A stretch of DNA of 64,000 nucleotides, taken from Prevotella sp902465605 (GTDB taxonomy: Bacteria > Bacteroidota > Bacteroidia > Bacteroidales > Bacteroidaceae). Below are positions 18,007-27,047 of this stretch, piece by piece. A program made the translations under genes and the position numbers. A model generated the notes under the pieces. That model ran no database searches and had not been told where the DNA came from. It saw only the letters and a list, made by a program, of their open reading frames with translations. Each line of letters begins with the position of its first letter. Position 1 is the first letter of the stretch. The DNA lies in contig CABQNT010000011.1 of the NCBI GenBank assembly GCA_902465605.1, positions 39,181 through 103,180 on the forward strand, given 5' to 3'.

Positions 18007-18403
18007 CTGGAGTTATTGGGAGTTATCAGGAGTTAATAGGAGTTATCGGACATTAGACTTTCTGCACGGAAAATCTATCGTCTGTTAACTCCCGTTCACT
18101 CCCTCGTAACTCCAATTAACTCCCAAAACAAAAAGAGAGCGGAGTTATCAGGAGTTAGTTGGAGTTAATTGGAGTTATCGGACATGAGACTTTCTGCACG
18201 TAAAAGCTATCGTCTGTTAACTCCCGATTACTCCCTCGTAACTCCCATTAACTCCCCAAACAAAAAGAGATCGGAGTTATCAGGAGTTAGTTGGAGTTAA
18301 TAGGAGTTATCGGGCATTAGACTTTCTGCACGGAAAAGCTATCGTCTGTTAACTCCCAATCACTCCCCCTTAACTCCCATTAACTCCTCAAAACAAAAAG
18401 AGA
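18007..18403. repeat. Three tandem 132-bp units, each a long imperfect hairpin
   Basis: Units at 18007-18138, 18139-18270 and 18271-18402 align without gaps except one base near the end; the landmark ACTTTCTGCAC recurs at 18057, 18189 and 18321. In each unit the left third is built from GGAGTTA words about 11 bp apart and the right third from their complements (TTAACTCCC), so every unit can fold into a stem of roughly 40 bp with a loop around the ACTTTCTGCAC core. The last unit ends two bases before the GT2 start codon. There are no long open frames. Confidence 0.95.
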
Positions 18404-18404
18404 T

Positions 18405-19181
18405 ATGATAAAATTTAGCGTCATCACATGCACCTATCAGGCAGAAAACGAATTGCAAAGAACGCTTGACAGTGTGCTGAAACAGAGATATAAAGAGGTG
18501 GAACACTTGATTATTGACGGTGCTTCTACAGATCAAACGGTGCGTATGGCAAAGCGTTACGCCGCACTTTCTGCCGAGATGGAAACCGGACACGAGGTAT
18601 TGGTGGCTTCAGAACCTGACCATGGTTTGTATGATGCCATGAACAAAGGCTTGCAGAGGGCAACAGGCGACTATGTGCTGTTTCTCAATGCCGGTGACAG
18701 CTTTCCGGCAAACGACACGCTGGAGCTTGTGGCTGGTAGCGTGGGCGCATATGATGTCTTGCCCGCCGTGCTGTATGGCGATACCCATATCGTTGATGAC
18801 AAGGGCGAATTTGTGCGCCGTCGACGCTTGACGCCACCGCGCCATCTCACCTGGCGTTCGTTCTTACACGGCATGCTGGTGTGCCATCAGGCTTTTTATG
18901 CACGCACCGACATTGCCAAGGTTACGCCTTACCTGACGAAGTATCGCTATTCTGCCGACGTTGATTGGTGCATACGAATCATGAAAGAGGCCGCCCGTAG
19001 ACACTTGCCATTGCGCAATGTGCAGACTGTGGTGGCGAATTATCTGGATGGCGGTATGACCAATCAAAATCACCAAGCATCGCTCAAAGAGCGTTTTCAC
19101 GTCATGGCGTCGCATTATGGCTACCTGCCAACCCTCGTGATGCACGGCTGGTTTGTGCTAAGAAGTGTTTTCAAACGGTGA
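18405..19181 (+). CDS. GT2-family glycosyltransferase (WcaA-like)
   Basis: This GT-A fold enzyme of 258 aa opens with the family signature FSVITCTYQAENELQRTLDSVLKQ and the IIDGASTDQT loop; DHGLYDAMNKGLQRATGDYVLFLNAGD contains the acidic metal/donor motif, and ADVDWCIRI marks the acceptor side. It has no membrane helix except a hydrophobic C-terminal stretch. Its start codon directly follows the 132-bp repeat array, so any transcript coming from the GT4 gene must pass through about 400 bases of hairpins. No other surface-polysaccharide genes are nearby. Confidence 0.9.
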   Translation: MIKFSVITCTYQAENELQRTLDSVLKQRYKEVEHLIIDGASTDQTVRMAKRYAALSAEMETGHEVLVASEPDHGLYDAMNKGLQRATGDYVLFLNAGDSFPANDTLELVAGSVGAYDVLPAVLYGDTHIVDDKGEFVRRRRLTPPRHLTWRSFLHGMLVCHQAFYARTDIAKVTPYLTKYRYSADVDWCIRIMKEAARRHLPLRNVQTVVANYLDGGMTNQNHQASLKERFHVMASHYGYLPTLVMHGWFVLRSVFKR

Positions 19182-19412
19182 ATTTGGGGTGAAGCTGCAT
19201 GGTAACAGCTGGACAATTGGCAGCTCACTGGTAGTTTCACCGCCATGCTGATCTGACTACATAAGAACTCGTTTTGTTGATTTATTTCAAAATTTTGAAG
19301 TTTTGAAATAGAAAAAAATATCCGCTGATGGTGACTTTTTGGTGATCTATCAAGCTAAGAAGTCATATTTTACAGCATCAAAACAGGCAGTTTATCGTGT
19401 TATTTGTATGTT

Positions 19413-19490
19413 TTAGCCATACTATTGGCATGCTATTGGAACGCAATAGCATGCATATTGAAGTTCAATAAGCATGCTTTTGGAGGGAAA
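19413..19490. repeat. Intergenic array with 22-bp period (CATGCTATTGG type)
   Basis: Several degenerate units carry CATGCTATTGG or its complement CAATAGCATG spaced about 22 bp apart, making small dyads. It is non-coding and lies between convergent genes. The rest of 19182-19412 and 19614-19834 shows no gene or clear signal. Confidence 0.65.
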
Positions 19491-19570
19491 CCAGCATCAA
19501 ATTTGACGGATAAAATGCACTAAAACTTATAACTTTTTATTGATCAATAAGTTGTAAAAATCGCTCATAT

Positions 19571-19613
19571 CTTGCGTATTTGCCATCAACCTTGCGGTTG
19601 GTTGCAAATAAGC
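19571..19613. repeat. Dispersed hairpin repeat, copy 1
   Basis: GCGTATTTGC and GTTGCAAATAAGC enclose CAACC...GGTTG, forming an imperfect hairpin. The complement of this sequence is found at 27048-27089, again about 80 bp from a 22-bp-period array, so the two elements seem to travel together. Confidence 0.6.
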
Positions 19614-19834
19614 TCGTATTTCGAGGGCATGTAAAATTATTTCTTAGTTGCTCAATCAGGTTTTCCATATCAGCAGTTAGTGGAGTGTGAATTATCACGT
19701 TCAGCCGCTATCCTCGGATACAGGAAATGAAAATGGGAAATGGAAAAATGGGAATCACACCCCCAAAATTTCCCATTTCCCATGATTATAGATGAACGCT
19801 ATGTATTAGATAGCTGGTAAATTACCTACAAAAA

Positions 19835-21307
19835 CTATTCTGGAACCCACACTGAGACATTCCCAGCCGGACAGGTAAAGTTGCCCCAACCATTCTCATC
19901 AATCTGAATCTTGTGGTCGAATCTGCCCAACAAATCGTAGAATTTCTGCCCAGCATAAGCCTTACCTACTTCCATGGGTTTCTCGTATTGGTCCTTGTTG
20001 CTCATCACCACGGCACATCCCCGGTTATATCCATCGCCCTCGCGTGTCCAACCAAGGCAGTTGGCGTCTTCAAAATAATCGCGCTGCGTGCCATAAGCAT
20101 TTTCTTTTCGGGCTTTCAACAGACCGTCAATGCCATCAACCTTATCCAAGAAAATCTCATAATCGTTGCCATCCTGCCCCTTATCCGTATAATGTGCGCC
20201 AAACAAATCGGGATAAAACACGCAAGGATAACCGTCTTGTCGCAATAAAATGAGGGCATAAGCCAATGGCTTGAACCACGCTTCTACCGGTGCTTCCAAC
20301 GCCTGAAGAGGTTGGGTGTCGTGATTGTCGACCACAGTAACTGCCTTGTCAGGGCGGGCTGACAACAGGGTTTCATCAAAGATGCGTCGCAAGTCGTAAT
20401 CACCGCCACTGTTAGAGGCAATATGGAAGTTTTGCTGCAGCGATGCATCGAACAGGCTCATGCATCCATCCGTAGCCTCCAGATAATCAAGCATCAATGG
20501 AAGCATACCTGGTGTCCAGTACTCACCCACGGCAAAAATGTCCTTTCCTGTATTCGAGCGCAATAGATTCAGCCACTCTTTATAGAATTCAGGCGATTGA
20601 TGCTTCACGGCATCTAGCCGCACACCATCGAAAAACACTTGGTCGTGATACCATTTTGCCCAGTCGTTCAGTTCCTTGCGAACATAGGGATTTCGGTGCT
20701 CAATGTCGTTGTACATCAAATAGTCGTAATTGCCTTTCTCCGTACCAACAACAGTTTCCCACCCATCGCCATGGTCGTTGATGATTTGGAAGATGCCTTT
20801 GTCCTGCCCTACCGCATAATCTACGCCGGAGAAGCAAGTGAAATCCCACTTAAATTTAGAATATTTGTCGCCTCGACCAGGGAAAGTAAACTTGGTATAG
20901 CTTTCAATTTCGAAAGGAGCTGATATGTTTTTTTGACGGTTGTTGGGATCTACTTTCACCACATGAAAGTGTTCGGTCTCATCACCACCAGCCTTGTGAT
21001 TGAGCACCACATCGACCATCACCGAGACATCCTTGCTCTGTAGGGTCTTGCAAGCATCGACATATTCGTCCTTGGTGCCATACTTTGTGGCAATAGACCC
21101 TTTCTGATCGAATTCTCCTAGGTCAAACAAGTCATAAGGATCGTAGCCAACAGAGTTGCTACCGCCAGCTGCCTTGTATGCTGGGGGGAACCACACCATG
21201 GTGATACCCAACTCTTGAAGCTGATCGGAAATCTCTTTCATGTGTTTGTAAAACACGCCGTTTCCTTCTGTGTACCAGTGGAAACCTTGCAAAATAGTTT
21301 GATTCAT
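19835..21307 (-). CDS. Cytoplasmic alpha-amylase (GH13, bacterial AmyS/AmyA type)
   Basis: The enzyme hydrolyses internal alpha-1,4-glucan bonds. The catalytic set is intact: nucleophile D232 (GVRLDAVKH), acid/base E262 (AVGEYW) and D330 (VVDNHDT), plus DVVLNHKAGGD in the calcium-binding B-domain region. There is no signal peptide, so it should act on internal glycogen or imported maltodextrins. The length of 490 aa matches the GH13_5 group. It is a single gene on the minus strand with a -7 box TATCTTTG at 21543-21550, which would give an unusually long leader of about 230 bases. Confidence 0.95.
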   Translation of the reverse strand: MNQTILQGFHWYTEGNGVFYKHMKEISDQLQELGITMVWFPPAYKAAGGSNSVGYDPYDLFDLGEFDQKGSIATKYGTKDEYVDACKTLQSKDVSVMVDVVLNHKAGGDETEHFHVVKVDPNNRQKNISAPFEIESYTKFTFPGRGDKYSKFKWDFTCFSGVDYAVGQDKGIFQIINDHGDGWETVVGTEKGNYDYLMYNDIEHRNPYVRKELNDWAKWYHDQVFFDGVRLDAVKHQSPEFYKEWLNLLRSNTGKDIFAVGEYWTPGMLPLMLDYLEATDGCMSLFDASLQQNFHIASNSGGDYDLRRIFDETLLSARPDKAVTVVDNHDTQPLQALEAPVEAWFKPLAYALILLRQDGYPCVFYPDLFGAHYTDKGQDGNDYEIFLDKVDGIDGLLKARKENAYGTQRDYFEDANCLGWTREGDGYNRGCAVVMSNKDQYEKPMEVGKAYAGQKFYDLLGRFDHKIQIDENGWGNFTCPAGNVSVWVPE

Positions 21308-21542
21308 ACCTTTATCTCTTTATGTAAAGCGTTTATTTAAAATGACATATTGGTTGGAAAAAGCCGTTACTTGAACTGGTGCGAAGTTGATTTGGCCTGT
21401 TGCAACAGAAGGGTTTGTAAACGATTTCATTCACTCGGATGGGTTGTTTGGTTGGCATCCTATTTAAAAAGATGCACAAAAGAACACCTTCATGTGGATT
21501 GAAAAGCCGTCATAATGTTGTCGTTTTGTGGATTGTACCATA

Positions 21543-21550
21543 CAAAGATA
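21543..21550 (-). promoter_or_regulatory. Probable -7 box of the amylase gene
   Basis: The minus strand reads TATCTTTG. The distance to the start codon (about 236 bases) leaves room for a regulatory leader in 21308-21540, but I could not make out a specific structure there. Confidence 0.45.
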
Positions 21551-21662
21551 TACATAATACAGCAATGTTCTCGTACAAATTATATTAATTTAACCCGATT
21601 GATTCACTATTTTTTCGATGAATCTGTTAAGCAATAGAGGGCAACGTTTCCTGCGTTGAAAT

Positions 21663-21696
21663 AAAAAAAACAGCTCCTCCGTAATAGAAAGAACTG
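21663..21696 (-). terminator. Intrinsic terminator downstream of the M23/LysM gene
   Basis: On the minus strand an 8-bp stem including G-T pairs (CAGTTCTT at 21689-21696 with AGGAGCTG at 21671-21678) is followed by a run of eight T. It lies about 100 bases after the stop of the M23 gene. Confidence 0.7.
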
Positions 21697-21797
21697 TTAT
21701 TGTGATATTTTCTTGTGCTTTTATATCGGTCAGATGATATGGCCTTTTTCGCACAAGTGAGCGTTAGATTGTTGTTTGTTCGTATCGCATTCCGATG

Positions 21798-22748
21798 TTA
21801 AGAATATCTCAAGATGCTACCCGGCTTAAGCTTCGCAGATTTACTGATATGGCTCAGCCTACAAATCTGCTCAACCGTTACACCGCGTTTGCGCGCAATC
21901 GAGGAGAGTGTCTCGCCTGCCACCACCTTATGGTATTGTACCTGAGTAGGGTTGACCATGTCATTATCGTCCTTTTTGTAGGCTAATTCGCCACGAACCT
22001 CTTCAGGTGTATATCTTCCGTTTCTTACTACACCACGCAAACGGGTAGCTTCTGATGACTCTCGTTGATAGGAAGCGTTTCTGAATGTGTAGAAATCGCC
22101 TGTGACATCTTGAGCTCGGAAGTCAAACAAGAGTGCGGGATTCAGAGCCACACCGCATAATCTCGTTTCGAAATGAAGGTGAGAACCGGTACTTCTACCC
22201 GTGTTTCCCCCCAGTCCAATCACGTCGCCTGCTCGTACTTCTTGATTCTCTTGCACTAATTGTTTTGACAAGTGACCGTAGATAGTCTCCAGTCCGTTGT
22301 TGTGTCGGATGACGATATAGTTGCCATATCCACGTGCCTCATAACGAACAATGCGTACTTTGCCACTGAAAGCAGCACGGATGGTGTCTCCAATGTACAC
22401 CTTAATGTCCAAGCCTTTGTGCTGACGTCCCCAACGAGAACCGAAGTTACTCGTCACAACCCGGCTGGGTGTGGGCATATGAAAGTGACGAAGATCTATC
22501 TTGAATGAGTCGGGAAGTGCTGTTGCACGGTGTGCATAACGGTTTTCCCATTCGTCATATAGCTGGGCTGCTGGTGACTCTGTGTTTTCTTTTTCGATGA
22601 TGCTATGCAGCAAAAGCGTATCTACGGCTTTCATCTTCCGGTCTACGGGAGCCTGTTTGGCAAGTAAATCTTGCGCTGTTGCTGATTGAGCGATTGCCCC
22701 AAAGACTGCAATAAAAGCAAATGTTTTTATCTTGTTTATAAATGCCAT
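21798..22748 (-). CDS. Exported M23 peptidase with C-terminal LysM domain
   Basis: This is a periplasmic peptidoglycan endopeptidase of the LytM type. It has a signal peptide (about 1-25, ending SATAQ), an M23 domain (about 100-215) with the zinc motifs HKGLD and HLHFE, and one LysM repeat at the C-terminus (YHKVVAGETLSSIARKRGV) for binding cell-wall glycan. Both zinc motifs are intact, so it should be active rather than a regulatory EnvC-like homologue. The start is the ATG at 22748; longer versions start in the promoter region. A -7 box TATATTTG lies at 22854-22861. Confidence 0.92.
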   Translation of the reverse strand: MAFINKIKTFAFIAVFGAIAQSATAQDLLAKQAPVDRKMKAVDTLLLHSIIEKENTESPAAQLYDEWENRYAHRATALPDSFKIDLRHFHMPTPSRVVTSNFGSRWGRQHKGLDIKVYIGDTIRAAFSGKVRIVRYEARGYGNYIVIRHNNGLETIYGHLSKQLVQENQEVRAGDVIGLGGNTGRSTGSHLHFETRLCGVALNPALLFDFRAQDVTGDFYTFRNASYQRESSEATRLRGVVRNGRYTPEEVRGELAYKKDDNDMVNPTQVQYHKVVAGETLSSIARKRGVTVEQICRLSHISKSAKLKPGSILRYS

Positions 22749-22853
22749 ACAAATTTTGTTAGTTTTAGGTCTCCCAAAAGAGCTAATCAAAAATGTTTTT
22801 TAAAGATTTACCAGATGCTGTAAGAAATCCTTCAACTTTAAAAAATGGTTGTG

Positions 22854-22861
22854 CAAATATA
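22854..22861 (-). promoter_or_regulatory. -7 box of the M23/LysM gene
   Basis: The minus strand reads TATATTTG about 105 bases before the start codon, in the 193-bp gap after recG. It suggests that this gene has its own promoter besides any read-through from recG. Confidence 0.55.
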
Positions 22862-22941
22862 ACGATTATATTGCAAAGTTGTTACGTTATTAACAGAATT
22901 TATAACGGTTTTAACTAACTTGGAATAACTACAAATGGGTG

Positions 22942-25044
22942 TTAAGAGATTGATGCCCAATTGATATTGGCTTTTCTCAGGTCGTTGAGCCTGTTCCAAA
23001 GCATGCTATATTCTGTCTTTTCGCAAAGCGGGTCGGCCTCTATAATCTTCTGTGCTTCGTCACGAGCTCGTTGTATGATTTGTCCATCGCGTGCAATGTC
23101 AGCTATTTTGAGGTCGAAGGCAATGCCACTTTGCTGCGTTCCCTCCAGGTCTCCAGGTCCACGGAGCTTCAAATCGGCCTCTGCAATCTGAAAACCATCG
23201 CAGGTTTCGCACATGATGTCAATGCGTCTGCGGGTTTCTTTTGACAACTTGTGACTGGTTACCAAGATGCAATAACTCTGTTCGGCACCACGTCCCACAC
23301 GTCCTCTGAGCTGATGTAACTGTGAAAGACCAAACCGTTGAGCATCGAGAATCACCATGACCGAGGCGTTTGGCACGTCAACACCCACCTCTATCACCGT
23401 CGTGGCCACCAGAATTTGGGTTTCTCCACGACTGAACTTCTGCATTTCGGCATCCTTTTCTTTCGGCTTCATCTTGCCATGCACCTTGCTGAGTTTAAAG
23501 TCTGGGAAGATTGTACATAGCGATTCGAACCCTGCTTCCAGGTTCTTCAGGTCAATTTTCTCGCTCTCAGTGATCAGCGGAAAGACGATATATACCTGTC
23601 TGCCCTGTTGGATTTGCTTCCGTATGCCTTGATACAAGCTCGTCATCTGATTGTCGTATTGATGAATAGTCTGTATGGGTTTACGCCCAGGAGGCAATTC
23701 ATCGATGACACTTACGTCCAGATCGCCATAAATGGTCATAGCCAAGGTGCGCGGAATGGGTGTCGCCGTCATCACGAGGATATGGGGTGGGCGTTCGCTC
23801 TTGCCCCACAATTTGGCTCTTTGTGCCACGCCGAACCTGTGCTGCTCGTCGACTACGGCCATGCCCAAGTGTGAAAATCGCACGTTATCTTCGATAACGG
23901 CATGCGTTCCTACCAAGATGTGAACCTCTCCGGTGAGCAATCCGTGGAACACTTCGTTGCGTTTTTTGCCTTTCACCATGCCCGTGAGCAGTTCCACGCG
24001 CACGTCCATTCCATTCAAGAACTTCTTGATGGTGGCAAAATGTTGTTCGGCCAGAATCTCCGTTGGGGCCATCATGCACGCCTGATAACCATTATCAATG
24101 GCAATGAGCATGGACATCAGTGCCACCAGCGTCTTGCCCGAACCCACGTCACCCTGCACCAACCGGTTCATTTGTCGGCCAGTGGTCATGTCCTTGCGTA
24201 TCTCGTGCATCACTCGTTTCTGTGCGTTTGTCAGTTCAAAAGGCAGGTTGTTCTTGTAAAAATGATGAAACTGTGGTCCCACATGATTGAAAACATAACC
24301 CTTGTACTTGCGTTTGCGGTCGTTGGCATAGCGCAGGATATTGAGCTGAACGTAAAACAATTCTTCAAACTTGAGCCGTAGTTGGGCACGCTGCACGTCA
24401 TCAAGACTCTTTGGATAATGAATCTTTGTCATGGCTTCGGCGCGTGAAACAAGATGCAGAGGCCCCGTGATGTATGGAGGAAGTGTTTCGGGCAGGTCGT
24501 TCTCGCCGAGCTTATCAACCAGCGTCTTGGTGAGTTTCTCAATGGCATGCGACTGCAATCCCGACTTTTTCATGCGCTCGGTCGTCATGTAATAGGGCTG
24601 CATGCCCATTTCAGACAGCTGGATGTCGGCAGCTTTGTCGATGTCAGGATGCGCAAACTGATATCTCCCGCCATAGATGGTTGGCCTGCCAAAAACGATG
24701 TATTCTTCGTTTACCTTATAATTCTTGTAAACATATTGTGTGCCTTGAAACCAAACAAGGTCGGCAATGCCTGTGCCATCACTAAAATGAGCCACCACCC
24801 GCTTCTTCCTCGGGCTCATGGTGAACTCTTCAAAGCTCAGAATCTTGCCTTTGAGTTGCACGAAAGGCAGGTCGCCTTGCAAGTCGATGATGCGGTAGAT
24901 GCGGCTTCTGTCAACGTATTTGTAAGGATAATACTCGAGCAAATCGCCCCATGTGGCGATGTTGGCCTCTTTCTCCAATATCGCCTTACGCTTGGGTCCA
25001 ACCCCAGGTAGGTATTTGATGTCTTGCTCGAGTATGGATGACAT
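22942..25044 (-). CDS. recG: ATP-dependent DNA helicase RecG
   Basis: RecG rewinds stalled replication forks and branch-migrates Holliday junctions. The order is an OB-fold wedge domain (about 50-160), a helicase domain with Walker A GDVGSGKT and the box DEQHRFGV, and a second helicase domain with TTVIEVGVDVPNA and QLRGRVGRG. The length of 700 aa is normal. It lies 20 bases after ispD on the same strand and probably belongs to a DJ-1/ispD/recG transcript. Confidence 0.97.
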   Translation of the reverse strand: MSSILEQDIKYLPGVGPKRKAILEKEANIATWGDLLEYYPYKYVDRSRIYRIIDLQGDLPFVQLKGKILSFEEFTMSPRKKRVVAHFSDGTGIADLVWFQGTQYVYKNYKVNEEYIVFGRPTIYGGRYQFAHPDIDKAADIQLSEMGMQPYYMTTERMKKSGLQSHAIEKLTKTLVDKLGENDLPETLPPYITGPLHLVSRAEAMTKIHYPKSLDDVQRAQLRLKFEELFYVQLNILRYANDRKRKYKGYVFNHVGPQFHHFYKNNLPFELTNAQKRVMHEIRKDMTTGRQMNRLVQGDVGSGKTLVALMSMLIAIDNGYQACMMAPTEILAEQHFATIKKFLNGMDVRVELLTGMVKGKKRNEVFHGLLTGEVHILVGTHAVIEDNVRFSHLGMAVVDEQHRFGVAQRAKLWGKSERPPHILVMTATPIPRTLAMTIYGDLDVSVIDELPPGRKPIQTIHQYDNQMTSLYQGIRKQIQQGRQVYIVFPLITESEKIDLKNLEAGFESLCTIFPDFKLSKVHGKMKPKEKDAEMQKFSRGETQILVATTVIEVGVDVPNASVMVILDAQRFGLSQLHQLRGRVGRGAEQSYCILVTSHKLSKETRRRIDIMCETCDGFQIAEADLKLRGPGDLEGTQQSGIAFDLKIADIARDGQIIQRARDEAQKIIEADPLCEKTEYSMLWNRLNDLRKANINWASIS

Positions 25045-25064
25045 GGTTTCGATGAAATAAGCAT

Positions 25065-25826
25065 TTACCCTCTTTGGTCAGCTTCTGTTGGCTTTTGCGC
25101 AGACTGCTTACCGCCGCATTGCCCTATGTTTCCAGCGTTTGCACGGGGCGTTTGGCCGTGCTGAAGCATGGCTTCGGCCAAAACGAGGTCAAAGGGAGTG
25201 GTGATTTTGATGTTCTCCCGGTTGCCGTCTACCATGCTGACGCTGTGCCCGAGTGCCTCAATCACCGAGGCATCATCGGTGAACGATTCCTGGTCAGGTT
25301 GTCCGAAAGCTCGCTTGGCCAATGCGATGTCAAAGACTTGTGGCGTCTGTACAATGCGATACTCGCTGCGCAGCACGTTCTTTCCGCCGCCTTGATCGTC
25401 GATGTGGCGCAGCGTGTCGGTCACGGGCAGTGTGGGGATGACGGCTTTTTCGACTCGGGCTGTCTCAAAACAACGCTTGATAACTTCGACCGAAACAAAC
25501 GGACGAACGCCATCGTGGAAGCCTACCACGCCATCGGCATCATCGGGAATGGCCGCCAAACCGTTCTGGCACGATTCATAGCGCGTGCCTCCTCCATCTG
25601 CGATGGTGTGCGCGAGGTCAAAGTGGTGGCGCTCACACAGTGTTCTCCACTGCGCTTGTTGTTCGCGAGGCAACACCACAATGACGTTCAGCTCGTTGCT
25701 GTATTGGTAAAAGCGCTCGATGGTGCGCATCAGAACAGGCTTTCCACCGATGGGCAGAAACTGTTTCGGCGTGTCGCTTCCCATGCGAAGGCCTTTCCCT
25801 CCGGCAACAATGATGATGTAGTTCAT
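25065..25826 (-). CDS. ispD: 2-C-methyl-D-erythritol 4-phosphate cytidylyltransferase
   Basis: This enzyme catalyses the third step of the MEP isoprenoid pathway, making CDP-methylerythritol. The nucleotide-binding start IIIVAGGKGLRMGSDTPKQF and the later VGFHDGVRPFVS and ENIKITTPFDLVLAE blocks are characteristic. The recognised domain ends near residue 225; about 28 further residues (PRANAGNIGQCGGKQSAQK...) are not part of the usual fold and look like a read-through tail. dxr of the same pathway is at 47.2 kb in a different operon. Confidence 0.95.
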   Translation of the reverse strand: MNYIIIVAGGKGLRMGSDTPKQFLPIGGKPVLMRTIERFYQYSNELNVIVVLPREQQAQWRTLCERHHFDLAHTIADGGGTRYESCQNGLAAIPDDADGVVGFHDGVRPFVSVEVIKRCFETARVEKAVIPTLPVTDTLRHIDDQGGGKNVLRSEYRIVQTPQVFDIALAKRAFGQPDQESFTDDASVIEALGHSVSMVDGNRENIKITTPFDLVLAEAMLQHGQTPRANAGNIGQCGGKQSAQKPTEADQRG

Positions 25827-25888
25827 GAGTTCATGAGTTCGTAAGTTTATGAGTTGCTGAGTTCATGAGGTTATGAGTTGGTGAGTTT
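25824..25888. repeat. Short-period TCATGAGTT/GAGTT array
   Basis: About six GAGTT words, many as TCATGAGTT, follow one another at a spacing of about 11 bp between ispD and the DJ-1 gene. The word and spacing recall the arrays at 7600 and 18007. Confidence 0.7.
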
Positions 25889-25891
25889 TCC

Positions 25892-26458
25892 TCACCGCCC
25901 CATCAAATGGTCGTATAGCATCTGTTGCTGCAACTCCTTCGTCTTGGCTTCACCCACGAACATCTTTAGGATCTCGTACGCGTATGGGAACGTCGCAGCA
26001 GGACCCTCTCCCGTGATGATGTTGCCATCAACGGTGAACAATTCGGCCGTGTATTCAGCACCCTCGAGGTACTTCTCGAATCCTGGATAGCATGTTGCCT
26101 TGCGTCCTTTCAGCAGTCCTAAGCTGCCTAAGACCATCGGTGCGGCACAGATGGCACCGATATGTTTGCCCTTAGCGTTGTGAGCAAGCAGTGTTTCTCT
26201 CACGCCCGCATGCTCGTTCAGGTTGGTTGCGCCGGGCATACCACCGGGAAGCATCAGCATGTCGGCATCGTCAAAGTTGTGCATGTCTTCAAATTTCACG
26301 TCGGCCTTGATGGTTACGCCATGAGAAGATTCCACCCACTCGGAGCCTGTAACGCTCACTGTCTGAACTTCAACGCCGGCTCTGCGGAAAATGTCTACGG
26401 GTGTCAAGGCTTCAACTTCTTCGAAACCATTGGCCAAAAATTCATATACTTTTGCCAT
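25892..26458 (-). CDS. DJ-1/PfpI family protein
   Basis: The 188-aa product is a class I glutamine-amidotransferase-like fold of the DJ-1/YajL/ThiJ group. The nucleophile elbow GAICAAP places the reactive cysteine at residue 104, and a glutamate near residue 15 (GFEEVEAL) is in position to hold it. Family members act as stress-response deglycases, glyoxalases or chaperones; which applies here cannot be told. It precedes ispD on the minus strand and has a -7 box TATATTTG at 26517-26524. Confidence 0.92.
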   Translation of the reverse strand: MAKVYEFLANGFEEVEALTPVDIFRRAGVEVQTVSVTGSEWVESSHGVTIKADVKFEDMHNFDDADMLMLPGGMPGATNLNEHAGVRETLLAHNAKGKHIGAICAAPMVLGSLGLLKGRKATCYPGFEKYLEGAEYTAELFTVDGNIITGEGPAATFPYAYEILKMFVGEAKTKELQQQMLYDHLMGR

Positions 26459-26516
26459 ATCTGTGATGTTTTGGAGCCTTTCGGCCCTTTTGTAAGTTTT
26501 TTAATAATTGTCATTG

Positions 26517-26524
26517 CAAATATA
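26517..26524 (-). promoter_or_regulatory. -7 box for the DJ-1/ispD/recG unit
   Basis: The minus strand reads TATATTTG about 60 bases before the DJ-1 start codon. No clear -33 box is seen. Confidence 0.55.
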
Positions 26525-26694
26525 ATAAAAATATTTCAATGCAGCGCATCACACGTCTTGTCATTTGGGAATGATTGACGCAGGTTAACGTTGTTTTAGA
26601 TTCGTCATCCTTTCTTTCAAACACGCAACGATATCTCCATGCGCCGTTGTAAAATAGGGGTTCATACAACGATTGGCACCAGCGCAAAAAACGA

Positions 26695-26870
26695 TACGCT
26701 TCGCCTGACGCATGATTACTGAAAATATCCAACTTTTTTACCAAAAAACGGCCCAAAAACGACCCTTCGCAATTCTCATTCTGGAGAAAAACAATAGGCC
26801 AGGCAGATGAAAACAAGGAGCTTTTTTGTCTCAAAATTGTGTTTTTCGATCTAAAAACGATGATATTACC
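26695..26870. repeat. Dispersed intergenic repeat A, copy 1
   Basis: This stretch resembles 61188-61358 in the same orientation. Shared landmarks in order are a short GCG-rich part with CATGATT or TCATGC, TTTTTTA(C/T)CAAAA, GCCC(A/C) with AAAA, AAAAACAATAGGC with AGCA or GGCAGA, and a TTTTT-rich part ending near AAACGATGA or AAAAGTAATGA. It contains no plausible gene. The rest of 26525-26694 shows nothing clear. Confidence 0.6.
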
Positions 26871-26884
26871 CTCCAACATGCACC

Positions 26885-26965
26885 ACTTTGCACCCTTAGA
26901 ACCATGCAATTGAACGCCAAAAGCATAGCAATTGCACCACAAAAGACATGCTATTGGCTTGAGGG
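26885..26965. repeat. Intergenic array with 22-bp period (GCAATTG/GCTATTGG type)
   Basis: Units carry CATGCAATTG, CATAGCAATTG and CATGCTATTGG at about 22-bp spacing, separated by CACCACAAAAG-like linkers. It is the third member of this array family and lies next to repeat A and to the hairpin repeat at 27048. Confidence 0.6.
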
Positions 26966-27047
26966 AGAGTGAAAACAAGCTACTAACGGGCAGCGTATCT
27001 TTACAAAAGTGTGACTATCAAGCATATATAAAAACCGCTTTATTTTC

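Noticed and set aside
18007..18403. CRISPR array
   Set aside because: The three units are identical along their whole 132 bp with no unique spacers, and no cas genes are present.
25074..25844. 256-codon frame antisense to ispD
   Set aside because: It is the exact shadow of ispD, whose family motifs are unmistakable; the antisense product has no motif.
26511..26978. 155-codon minus-strand open frame between the DJ-1 and porin genes
   Set aside because: It lies across dispersed repeat A and a 22-bp array, has no recognisable domain, and its composition follows the repeats rather than a protein.
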